A stretch of DNA of 28,789 nt, from NCBI GenBank assembly GCA_937901285.1, contig CALCHI010000383.1, forward strand, positions 1 to 28,789. The letters are read 5' to 3'. The notes under the pieces are model-generated. The model was not told the DNA's origin and ran no database searches. It was given only the letters and a program-made list of their open reading frames with translations. The translations under genes were made by a program, and so were the position numbers. Of this stretch, positions 1 to 6,750 are shown piece after piece. The stretch comes from UBA8437 sp003445035. GTDB taxonomy: Bacteria > Planctomycetota > Planctomycetia > Planctomycetales > Planctomycetaceae. Positions within the stretch are counted from its first letter, which is position 1, and each line of letters opens with the position of its first letter.

Positions 1-177
1 GCACTGTTTGAGTTGTCGCAGGACCATTTCGCCGAAGCGCGGGCGCGACGGGAGGTGCTGGAAGCCGATCGTGGCCGACTCGAAGAGATTCTTGTCGCCG
101 GAGCGGAAAGGGCCAGGCAAAAGGCGGCAGAAGTGCTGGGCCGCGCGAAGGCGGCCTGTGGCCTGGGCGCGATCTGA
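1..177 (+). CDS. trpS: Tryptophanyl-tRNA synthetase, C-terminal fragment (5' end outside window)
   Basis: Frame 1 is open from the first base and stops at TGA 175-177, giving 58 residues. The peptide has the charged helical pattern of bacterial TrpS C-termini: a segment HFAEARARREVLEAD, then ILVAGAERAR, then KAAEVLGRAKAACGL. In TrpS this helix closes the subunit after the anticodon-binding region; the full enzyme charges tRNA-Trp in the cytoplasm. Only the tail is present, so the catalytic HIGH and KMSKS motifs cannot be checked. The stop lies 9 bp from the stop of the convergent aquaporin gene. The identification rests on tail similarity alone, and another synthetase-like helical tail cannot be fully excluded. 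Confidence 0.72.
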   Translation, partial: ALFELSQDHFAEARARREVLEADRGRLEEILVAGAERARQKAAEVLGRAKAACGLGAI

Positions 178-186
178 AAGGCCGGA

Positions 187-876
187 TCAACCGCTTGCTT
201 CGGTGGCGTCTTCGGACTCACGGAATCCGGCTGGCTGAATGCTGTGGCACCACGGAACGGAGATCACCGCCCCGAGGATCGGTGCGAGGATATAGAGCCA
301 GAGAATGTTGAGCGTCTCGGGCCGCCATGCCATTATGGCCGGTCCGATCGAACGCGCGGGATTCATTGAGGCCCCGGTGATGGGGCCTGCGAACATGGCC
401 TCCAGGGCCACCACGGCGCCGATGGTGACGCCGGCCATCAGCCCCTTTTCCTTGGACCCGGTCGAGACACACAGGATCACGAACATCAGCGTGCCGGTCA
501 GCAGGATCTCGAAAATGAAGGCCTGGTGCCACGGGCCCGCCGGAACGGTTGAACCCAACAGCTGATTGACAGGGAACAGCAGTTTCAGGATTCCGCTGGC
601 AAATAGTGCGCCGGTGACTTGGAAACCGATGTAGGGCAACACCTGCCGGCCCGGGAACCGTCGTGCGACCCAAAAGGCGATTGTCACCGCCGGATTGATG
701 TGGGCGCCGGAGATGTCGCCGATCGACTGAATCATGGCCATGACGATCAGGCCAAACGTGAGGGCGATGCCCACGTGAGTGACATCGCCTCCGGAGAATT
801 CGTCCGAGATGATCGCTCCGGTTCCGGCAAAGACCAGCGCGAATGTGCCGATTCCCTCGGCCAGGTAGGCTCTCAT
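187..876 (-). CDS. MIP/aquaporin-family channel, NIP-like filter
   Basis: A 229-residue inner-membrane channel with the two half-helix signatures of the MIP family: NPA at 61-63 (SGAHINPAVT) and at 172-174 (GASMNPARS), in a protein made of about six hydrophobic segments. The start MRAYLAEGIGTF matches the usual MIP N-terminus and has GGAGAG six bases upstream. The open frame continues 25 codons further upstream, but that extension adds nothing typical of the family. Aligning by eye to E. coli AqpZ, the aromatic/arginine filter positions F43/H174/T183/R189 become F41/A160/A169/R175. The water-channel histidine is therefore missing, and the loop-E GASMNPARS resembles NIP channels that pass small uncharged solutes. 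The substrate (glycerol, metalloid acids, urea) cannot be decided. It is divergent from acpS. Confidence 0.88.
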   Translation of the reverse strand: MRAYLAEGIGTFALVFAGTGAIISDEFSGGDVTHVGIALTFGLIVMAMIQSIGDISGAHINPAVTIAFWVARRFPGRQVLPYIGFQVTGALFASGILKLLFPVNQLLGSTVPAGPWHQAFIFEILLTGTLMFVILCVSTGSKEKGLMAGVTIGAVVALEAMFAGPITGASMNPARSIGPAIMAWRPETLNILWLYILAPILGAVISVPWCHSIQPAGFRESEDATEASG

Positions 877-1016
877 CACAATCTCTCCGAACAGTGCCAC
901 GATGATGACCATCGCCGAATCCGGCAGCAAGGCCATCATTGGACGAGCCAACCAAGCCCGCTTATGCTGTGACGGATCTGGTGCTGGACGAATGGGGCCC
1001 CGGGAGAGAGGCGGAC

Positions 1017-1430
1017 GTGATTCGAGGACTCGGCACTGACATTGTGGAAATCGTGCGCATCGGAGAAATGATCGAGCGACACGGGGAACTGTTTCTGCAG
1101 CGCGTGTACACCGATCAGGAAGTGGCTTACTGTCAGAAGCGTGCCTCCAGTTACCAGCACTTCGCGGGCCGATGGGCCGCTAAGGAGGCCGTCCTGAAGG
1201 CGCTGGGGACCGGCTGGGCGAAGGGGATTGCCTGGAGAGACATCGAGGTCGTCTCACTGGCGAGTGGGCAGCCCAGGGTGAATGTCTATGGGGCCGTGAA
1301 GGAGCTTTCCGAGTCCGCTGGTATTGGCGGATACCTGTTGAGCATCTCACACTGCCGCAGTCACGCCACGGCAACGGCAGTTGCCGTGGGCAACCCCGGG
1401 CCTGGCGATGCGGAGTCGGCCGGTGCCTGA
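1017..1430 (+). CDS. acpS: Holo-[acyl-carrier-protein] synthase
   Basis: A 137-residue cytoplasmic enzyme that moves 4'-phosphopantetheine from CoA to the serine of acyl carrier protein, activating fatty-acid synthesis. It has the AcpS signatures: GLGTDIVEI with Asp8, and RWAAKEAVLKALG with Glu57, the pair expected to bind magnesium. Near the C-terminus it has LSISHCRSHATA. Length is slightly above the usual 120-130 residues because of a short unconserved tail. The start is GTG 1017, preceded by GGGAGAGAGG; the frame runs back to 939, but those residues are not AcpS-like. The tail overlaps the start of the next gene, a SIR2 deacylase, so the two are probably co-translated. Confidence 0.93.
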   Translation: MIRGLGTDIVEIVRIGEMIERHGELFLQRVYTDQEVAYCQKRASSYQHFAGRWAAKEAVLKALGTGWAKGIAWRDIEVVSLASGQPRVNVYGAVKELSESAGIGGYLLSISHCRSHATATAVAVGNPGPGDAESAGA

Positions 1431-2184
1431 ACAATTGGCTCAGTGGTTGCTCGAATCTCGTTGCTCGATCGCTTTCACCGGCGCGGGGATCAGCACCGAA
1501 AGTGGCATTCCGGATTTCCGGTCACCGGGGGGCATCTGGTCGACGTCGCAGCCGGTGTTGTACGACGATTTCGTGGCCAGCGAGGAGGCTCGGACCGAGT
1601 ATTGGAGACAGAAGAGCCTGGCTCATCGGGAATTTTCCGGCGCGCAGCCCAATGGCGGCCACGAGGTTCTGGCACGTTGGGAGGAACAAGGGCTACTGGC
1701 TGGCCTGATCACACAGAACATCGACGGGCTTCATCAAGTGGCTGGAAGCCGGGAGGTCCAGGAGATCCATGGGACGGCCCGGCAGGTGACGTGTCTGGAT
1801 TGTGGTTGGCTTGATGATGCCGCCCCATGGGTCGACCAGTATCTCGCGTGTCGTCGGGCTCCGAGGTGCCCGGAATGTGACGGGCCACTCAAACACGCGA
1901 CCATCTCCTTCGGGCAGTCACTGTCTCCGGAGGTGCTTGAGAAGTGCTCGGAATGGGCTCGGGAAAGCCAACTGTTCCTGGTTATGGGGTCGTCGCTTGT
2001 TGTCCATCCCGCTGCAGGTATGCCGCAACTGGCCCAGCGGAATGGTGCGAGACTGGTGATCATAAATGGCACCGCGACCCCCTGTGACGATGTCGCAGAC
2101 CTGGTGATCCGGGCTCCTCTTGGAGAAACACTGTCAGCTGTGAATGAAGCGGTTGAGAGGTCGCGAAACCCGGAGGGGGGTTAG
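1423..2184 (+). CDS. SIR2-family NAD-dependent protein deacylase
   Basis: A 253-residue sirtuin that uses NAD to remove acyl groups from lysine. Motifs with the GTG 1423 start: FTGAGISTESGIPDFRS at 18-34, TQNIDGLH at 97-104, catalytic His116 in EIHGT, a zinc knuckle at Cys124, Cys127, Cys149 and Cys152, and VMGSSLVVHPAAG. The class III Tyr-x-x-Arg pocket of CobB/SIRT5 is absent. The stretch EYWRQKS followed by AQPNGGH looks closer to class II (SIRT4-like) enzymes. That is inference by eye. GTG 1423 has GGAG seven bases upstream and overlaps the acpS stop by 8 bp. ATG 1408 is the alternative start. The gene abuts the downstream cupin gene (TAG then ATG with no gap). Confidence 0.93.
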   Translation: MPEQLAQWLLESRCSIAFTGAGISTESGIPDFRSPGGIWSTSQPVLYDDFVASEEARTEYWRQKSLAHREFSGAQPNGGHEVLARWEEQGLLAGLITQNIDGLHQVAGSREVQEIHGTARQVTCLDCGWLDDAAPWVDQYLACRRAPRCPECDGPLKHATISFGQSLSPEVLEKCSEWARESQLFLVMGSSLVVHPAAGMPQLAQRNGARLVIINGTATPCDDVADLVIRAPLGETLSAVNEAVERSRNPEGG

Positions 2185-2595
2185 ATGCTTGCCGACGACT
2201 GCAAACGGTTCGTCGAGTCCGGCGACATCGAAGTGGAAGAACTTCCGTGGGGCCCGCACGAGTGGCTCTCGCGACCGGGCCTGACAGCTGCCAAACAACT
2301 GTTGCTCGTTCGAGTGAGAATGCCACCGGGGCAGGCACATCGTTTTCATCGCCATCCACAGATGGAGGAGATCATCTATGTGGAATCCGGTGAGGCCGAA
2401 CAATGGGTCGATCGAGAGTCACGGGTGCTGGGACCTGGAGAGAGCGCCCACATTCCTGCCGACGTCGTGCACGGAACCTGGAACGCCGGGGAACAGACAC
2501 TCGTCTTTCTGGCTATTCTTGGCCCGGCCACCTGTGATGGCCCCATGTTGATCGACGTCAGTCATGACGAGCCGTGGTCGTCGCTACGTGAATGA
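2185..2595 (+). CDS. Small single-domain cupin protein
   Basis: A 136-residue protein with both cupin motifs. Motif 1, G-x5-HxH-x4-E-x6-G, is matched from Gly49 to Gly69 with His55, His57 and Glu62. Motif 2 is matched at Pro91, His96 and Asn100. These residues form a complete two-His, one-Glu, one-His metal site, so a metal-binding beta-barrel is expected. The substrate is unknown: cupins of this size include sugar isomerases, dioxygenases and plain binding proteins. The ATG directly follows the TAG of the SIR2 gene, so translation is probably coupled. No signal peptide is visible, so it is cytoplasmic. Confidence 0.85.
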   Translation: MLADDCKRFVESGDIEVEELPWGPHEWLSRPGLTAAKQLLLVRVRMPPGQAHRFHRHPQMEEIIYVESGEAEQWVDRESRVLGPGESAHIPADVVHGTWNAGEQTLVFLAILGPATCDGPMLIDVSHDEPWSSLRE

Positions 2596-2681
2596 GCGTG
2601 GCACGAGCATCCTCCTCTCGTCACATTTCGGCCAATCGACTACAGTCCCGCCCGTAGAATTCCTCGGTCGGGGCGATACGC

Positions 2682-5600
2682 GTGAGCTTCGTGAAAAACG
2701 CAGTGTTGGCCCTGCTGCTGGTCGTTGCCGGGTCCTCGTGCGCCGCCTCTGAAGTCCGGCCCGACCACGACGATGCCGATTTGCATGCCATCGCACAGGT
2801 GGGCGGCCGCGTGGCGTGGGCTGTCGGCGATCGCGGGGCAGCGTGGTTCACACGAGATTCCGGGCAGACATGGTCTGCCGTCCCACTTCCCGGGCAAGTC
2901 GCCTGTCGGAGCGTCTGCTTTCTGACTGATCGTGTCGGGTGGATCGCGGGCATGGATGAACGACCGGGGCGGACCGGCGGTGTGTTGTTGGCCACCCGAG
3001 ACGGAGGGGCGCTGTGGAAAACGATCCCGGCCCCAGTCCGGAATGTGCATCATGTCCGTTTTTTCGACCTTCAGCATGGATTGCTCGTCGGCCAGGGTGA
3101 CCGTCGATACCCGTCTGGCGTAGTGGAAACCCGGGACGGCGGCAAAAGCTGGAGTCCACTTGCCGGGCCACTGTCTGACGACTGGCGGGCGGCAGCATTT
3201 GCGACTGATGGCCACGGTGTTGTGGCCGGCGGGAGTCTTCGGACCGGGACAGTCAGCGAGGCTGCCGTGCTGAACAATGACGCCAGCCTGCGTACTCGAA
3301 AGGCCTGGTGGGGTGCCGCGATCGGTGGCCAGCGATCTGCCTGGCTGGTGGGTGATGCCGCCGCGGTGCTCTTTCGTCCCTCCAACCGTTCAGCCTGGCG
3401 TACTCCAGAGACCCCGTTGCCTGTTGGGCTGGCCAACACGACGACGTTTCGGGCGGTGACAGCTTCGGGTCAGCAAGCCTGGGCCTGTGGATCACCCGGG
3501 AGCACAGTCTGGTACACACCCGACGGAGGGCTCCACTGGGAACGCCAGGCGACCGGTCAGACCTTGCCGCTGTATGCGATTTCGATCAGCAGCGGCGGCC
3601 AAGGATTGGCCGTCGGGGCACTGGGGGTCATCCTTCGGACCAACGATGCCGGACGGCACTGGAAGACGGTTCGCGGTCACGGCCGTCGTTTGGCGATGCT
3701 CACCATCCATGTCACTCCCGCAACCTTGCCGCTGGGAGTGATCGCCCGCGACAGCGCCGAATCCGGTTACCGCTCCGCGGGTTTCCTGTTGTCGGCATCC
3801 CCGTCCGAGTGGCGGGATGCGGATCGCTCAGTACGAGCTTTGGGTGGACAGGGTGTTGAAACGGATTGGCGGCTGGGTCTTGATCAACCCGAACTGTCTC
3901 GAAACGCAGAACAACTCGAACAAAGATGGCGGATTGAAGCGGAAGGTCCAGTCGATGACATGCTGGTTGACCGCCTGGTGGGACTGTTTCGCACCTGGCG
4001 ACCCAGTGTTGTGATCATCGATGCCGGGGACGAGGGCGACCATGCCGCAAAAATGGTTCGGCAGGCTGTGGTTCGTGCGATTCGTTACTCGGCGGACCCC
4101 ACTCGCTGGGCGGTTCCCGCGGCGCTGACGGGCCTGACGCCGTGGGCGCCGCGTCGACTGTTTGAACGGACGGAAATGTCGGGGGCCGTTGCGGTGCGAG
4201 TCGGACCGGGAACGGTGATGCGTCGTCACGGAGAGACGGTGGGGGCCGTGGTTCACCGCAGTCGACTGAGCATGGCGTGGCCTCGAGAGCCCTTGTGGAG
4301 TGGAGACCGTTTGAAGCGGACACTCGGGAGCGGACGGCCACTGGGAGATTCGGCTTGCCAGGGCCTTGGCCTCGTGGCTGGCAGCGGGGCCCGTCGATAC
4401 CTTGCCCCCGAATCGGCGGAAACCGGAAGAGATGGTGACATCGCCACCAGGCGGGGCCGCGCGTTGTCGGCATGGATCCAGTTAGCAGAATCCCGGTCTC
4501 GCCCTTTTTCTGCCCTTCTGGGGGAATTGCCAACGTTATTGCGTGGCATGGACCAGCGTCGGGTGGGTTGGTGCCTTCTGAACCTTGCGGAACGTTTCCG
4601 GGACGCCGGCGATCTGCCGCTTGCCGAATCGCTGCTGGCAGAGTTGCTCGACAGGTGTCCTGGACACGAAGCGTCAGCGTCGGCATCGCGACAGTTGCTC
4701 GGAGTCACCGTGAGCCGGGAGCGCCGATGGCAAAGGCTGAAGCGAACAGGCCGCAGATCCTCGGTGTCGGCACCCGTGAACAACTCACCGGCCCACGGTG
4801 CGCAATCCGGCCAGGGTGTCGCGATTGCGACGCGAGCCTCGGAAAGCCCGCTAAGAATCGGTACGAAGGTCGACTTGCGATCGGAGGCGACAAAAGGCGA
4901 AATTGCCCGCGCGGTGCAACTCGCCAAAGGTCTGAAACGTTACTCCGCCACTTTGTTTGACGAAGCAGAGACACAGTTAACGTTGGCCGCGCTGTTTCGT
5001 TCGCGGGAATCCACGCAATTGGCCGATCGGTTTTATCGTCAACTCGCAACGAGGCCCGGTCCCTGGCAAGACATCGCTGCCCAGGAGGTCTGGTTGGCCG
5101 TCCGAAACGGGACGCCTCCAAAACGATCGGTCGTCTGCCGGGCAAGTCGCGGCCGTCCGAACCTGGACGGCGTTCTTGCGGATCCGTGTTGGGAACAGGC
5201 TTCGGAAATGCGGCTGAAGTCATCTCAACGGCTTTCGATCGACGGGGCTGCCGGCTTCGCACTTGTTTCGTGCGACGCCCGCTTCTTGTACCTGGGGGCC
5301 CGGATGGAACGGGCTGCGGCATCATCGCCCACGCCGGTGACGACCAGGTCATTCGACAGTGACCACACGGGCTTCGACCGTTTGACAATCTTTCTGGACA
5401 CGGACCGCGATTATCAACTCGGTTATGAATTGACCATCGACGAGCGGGGCCAGGTCAGTGAGCGTTGTGGCAGGGATCCGGCGTGGAACCCACGTTGTCA
5501 CGTGGCCATCGACAGCGACGACGCCGCATGGCGTCTGGAAATTGCGATCCCGTGGACCGAGTTGGCAGTGGGCCGCCCGGCTCCGGGTTCCTGCTGGGGC

Positions 5601-5720
5601 CTGAGATTGGTTCGCACAATCCCCGCAGTTGGTTGGCAAGGGTGGGGCGGCGTTGCCGATTCGCAAGGGGCGCCCTCGGTTGGGGCTGGTCTGATGATGT
5701 TTGCGGGTCGGCGTCGATGA
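2682..5720 (+). CDS. Secreted multidomain protein: YCF48/Asp-box propeller, degenerate PIG-L-like domain, helical repeats, CBM9-like domain
   Basis: A 1012-residue protein with a signal peptide (MSFVKNAVLALLLVVAGSSCAAS); the Cys is not in a canonical lipobox, so periplasmic or secreted is more likely than lipoprotein. Residues about 30-335 form a YCF48/BNR-like propeller with Asp boxes TRDSGQTW, TRDGGALW, TRDGGKSW, TPDGGLHW and TNDAGRHW. Residues about 336-510 follow a PIG-L (GlcNAc deacetylase) pattern, with RLAMLTIH, GLFRTWRPSVVIIDAGDEG and DHAAK, but the AHPDD metal motif is replaced by residues near His343. Residues about 625-800 are TPR-like helices. Residues about 815-1010 resemble a CBM9/DOMON fold, opening with NLDGVLADPCWEQA. 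The start is GTG 2682 (GTG 2691 possible). The stop overlaps the start of a mini-ORF. The function is unknown; glycan recognition is a reasonable inference. Confidence 0.8.
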   Translation: MSFVKNAVLALLLVVAGSSCAASEVRPDHDDADLHAIAQVGGRVAWAVGDRGAAWFTRDSGQTWSAVPLPGQVACRSVCFLTDRVGWIAGMDERPGRTGGVLLATRDGGALWKTIPAPVRNVHHVRFFDLQHGLLVGQGDRRYPSGVVETRDGGKSWSPLAGPLSDDWRAAAFATDGHGVVAGGSLRTGTVSEAAVLNNDASLRTRKAWWGAAIGGQRSAWLVGDAAAVLFRPSNRSAWRTPETPLPVGLANTTTFRAVTASGQQAWACGSPGSTVWYTPDGGLHWERQATGQTLPLYAISISSGGQGLAVGALGVILRTNDAGRHWKTVRGHGRRLAMLTIHVTPATLPLGVIARDSAESGYRSAGFLLSASPSEWRDADRSVRALGGQGVETDWRLGLDQPELSRNAEQLEQRWRIEAEGPVDDMLVDRLVGLFRTWRPSVVIIDAGDEGDHAAKMVRQAVVRAIRYSADPTRWAVPAALTGLTPWAPRRLFERTEMSGAVAVRVGPGTVMRRHGETVGAVVHRSRLSMAWPREPLWSGDRLKRTLGSGRPLGDSACQGLGLVAGSGARRYLAPESAETGRDGDIATRRGRALSAWIQLAESRSRPFSALLGELPTLLRGMDQRRVGWCLLNLAERFRDAGDLPLAESLLAELLDRCPGHEASASASRQLLGVTVSRERRWQRLKRTGRRSSVSAPVNNSPAHGAQSGQGVAIATRASESPLRIGTKVDLRSEATKGEIARAVQLAKGLKRYSATLFDEAETQLTLAALFRSRESTQLADRFYRQLATRPGPWQDIAAQEVWLAVRNGTPPKRSVVCRASRGRPNLDGVLADPCWEQASEMRLKSSQRLSIDGAAGFALVSCDARFLYLGARMERAAASSPTPVTTRSFDSDHTGFDRLTIFLDTDRDYQLGYELTIDERGQVSERCGRDPAWNPRCHVAIDSDDAAWRLEIAIPWTELAVGRPAPGSCWGLRLVRTIPAVGWQGWGGVADSQGAPSVGAGLMMFAGRRR

Positions 5721-5800
5721 CTGAACCACTCGTTGATTCTCTCCAAGAGCCGACCCCACCGGGATATCTTGTGTCGAAAAGAGGTGTCCTGGAACCGTGA
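5717..5800 (+). CDS. Possible 27-residue mini-ORF bridging two genes
   Basis: ATG 5717-5719 overlaps the stop of the 1012-residue gene (ATGA), and TGA 5798-5800 overlaps the GTG start of the RNase H-like gene (GTGA). The peptide begins MTEPLVDSLQEPTPPG and ends RGVLEP. It has no membrane segment or known motif. Only about 12 of its 27 codons end in G or C, which is lower than expected for this GC-rich genome, so the protein itself may not be selected. It may act only to carry ribosomes from one gene to the next. Chance is a real alternative. Confidence 0.25.
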   Translation: MTEPLVDSLQEPTPPGYLVSKRGVLEP

Positions 5801-6750
5801 ACGAGATGGGTCGGCTGGTCGGGATGGACGAGGCGGGTTACGGGCCGAATTTGGGCCCCTTGGTCATGGTTGCCTCTGTGTGGAATACCCCCGGTCGACC
5901 TGGGGAATTTGATGCCTGGACGGAGTTTGCCGACTTGCTCGGCAGCCCTCCGGTAGCCAGCGACCGACTGTCGGTCGGAGATTCGAAGGCCATCTACACT
6001 GCGGGAGGATCGCTGGAGCGACTCGAAACCTCCGTGCTGGCGTTCCTGCAGCTTTGTGGACTGCACCCAGGCGGCTTTCGGGAGCTCTGCAACCTGCTCA
6101 GCCCGGCTCAGGAAATGTCGCTGGGGCCGGCACCGTGGTTCTCCGGTCCGGAAGTCGCAATACCGATCACGGCCGAGTCATCGAAAATCAACGGGTTTGC
6201 TCAACGTTGGGCGGAGCGGTGTGACGAGTGTGGTCTGGGCCGGCCGAAGGTCGCTGCTCGCATTCTGACAGCAGCCACGTACAACACGGCATTGGATGTG
6301 GATCAGAATAAGGCACTGCTCTTGTCCCGGAACAGCCTGGGCTTGCTGGCTGCACTGGTGGAACCCGACGCCGGGCACTCGACGTTGGTCATTTGCGACA
6401 AGCACGGTGGCCGTAATCGATATGACGGTTTGCTGTCCGAGGCCTTCGGTGACCAGCTGGTGCTGTGCCGAGAGGAAGGGGCCGACCGAAGCAGTTATCG
6501 GCTTGGGTCGATGGATGTCTGGTTTCAGGTCAAGGGTGAACGCCACTTCCCCGTTGCTCTCGCGTCGATGGTGGCCAAGTACACACGAGAAGTCGCAATG
6601 GAGGCTTTCAATGCTTACTGGGCACACGAGTGCCCAGGAGTGAAGCCGACTCGTGGGTATCCAGTCGATGCGAGACGGTTCCGAGACGACGTGGGGGAAC
6701 GTCTTGAAGAGTTGGGGATTGCGGAATCGGTGTTCTGGCGGAAAAAGTGA
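5797..6750 (+). CDS. RNase HII/HIII-like ribonuclease H, divergent long form
   Basis: A 317-residue cytoplasmic protein of the type 2 RNase H fold, which cuts RNA in RNA-DNA hybrids. Seen in sequence: GMDEAGYGPNLGPLV with Asp11-Glu12, GDSK at 61-64, an acidic residue Asp201 in LVICDKHGG, VKGE with Glu248, and ALASMVAKYTRE matching the ASIVAKVTRD block. Canonical RNase HII is about 200 residues and has Asp in VKGD. Here the fourth acidic residue is Glu, as in the D-E-D-E set of RNase HIII. The extra length lies between the DSK block and Asp201. The start is GTG 5797, with GAGG about 10-12 bases upstream; ATG 5806 is the alternative. It converges on the ceramidase-like gene with no gap. Confidence 0.82.
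   Translation: MNEMGRLVGMDEAGYGPNLGPLVMVASVWNTPGRPGEFDAWTEFADLLGSPPVASDRLSVGDSKAIYTAGGSLERLETSVLAFLQLCGLHPGGFRELCNLLSPAQEMSLGPAPWFSGPEVAIPITAESSKINGFAQRWAERCDECGLGRPKVAARILTAATYNTALDVDQNKALLLSRNSLGLLAALVEPDAGHSTLVICDKHGGRNRYDGLLSEAFGDQLVLCREEGADRSSYRLGSMDVWFQVKGERHFPVALASMVAKYTREVAMEAFNAYWAHECPGVKPTRGYPVDARRFRDDVGERLEELGIAESVFWRKK

Noticed and set aside
939..968. A possible promoter for acpS (TTGGAC, 18 bp, TATGCT)
   Set aside because: Only three and four of six positions match consensus, too weak to list as a feature.
2655..2660. TAGAAT upstream of the 1012-residue gene
   Set aside because: No -35 element lies at a usable distance, so it may be chance in a short gap.
4253..5388. Overlapping minus-strand frames of 224 and 227 codons
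   Set aside because: They are antisense to the 1012-residue gene, Arg/Pro-rich with no motif.
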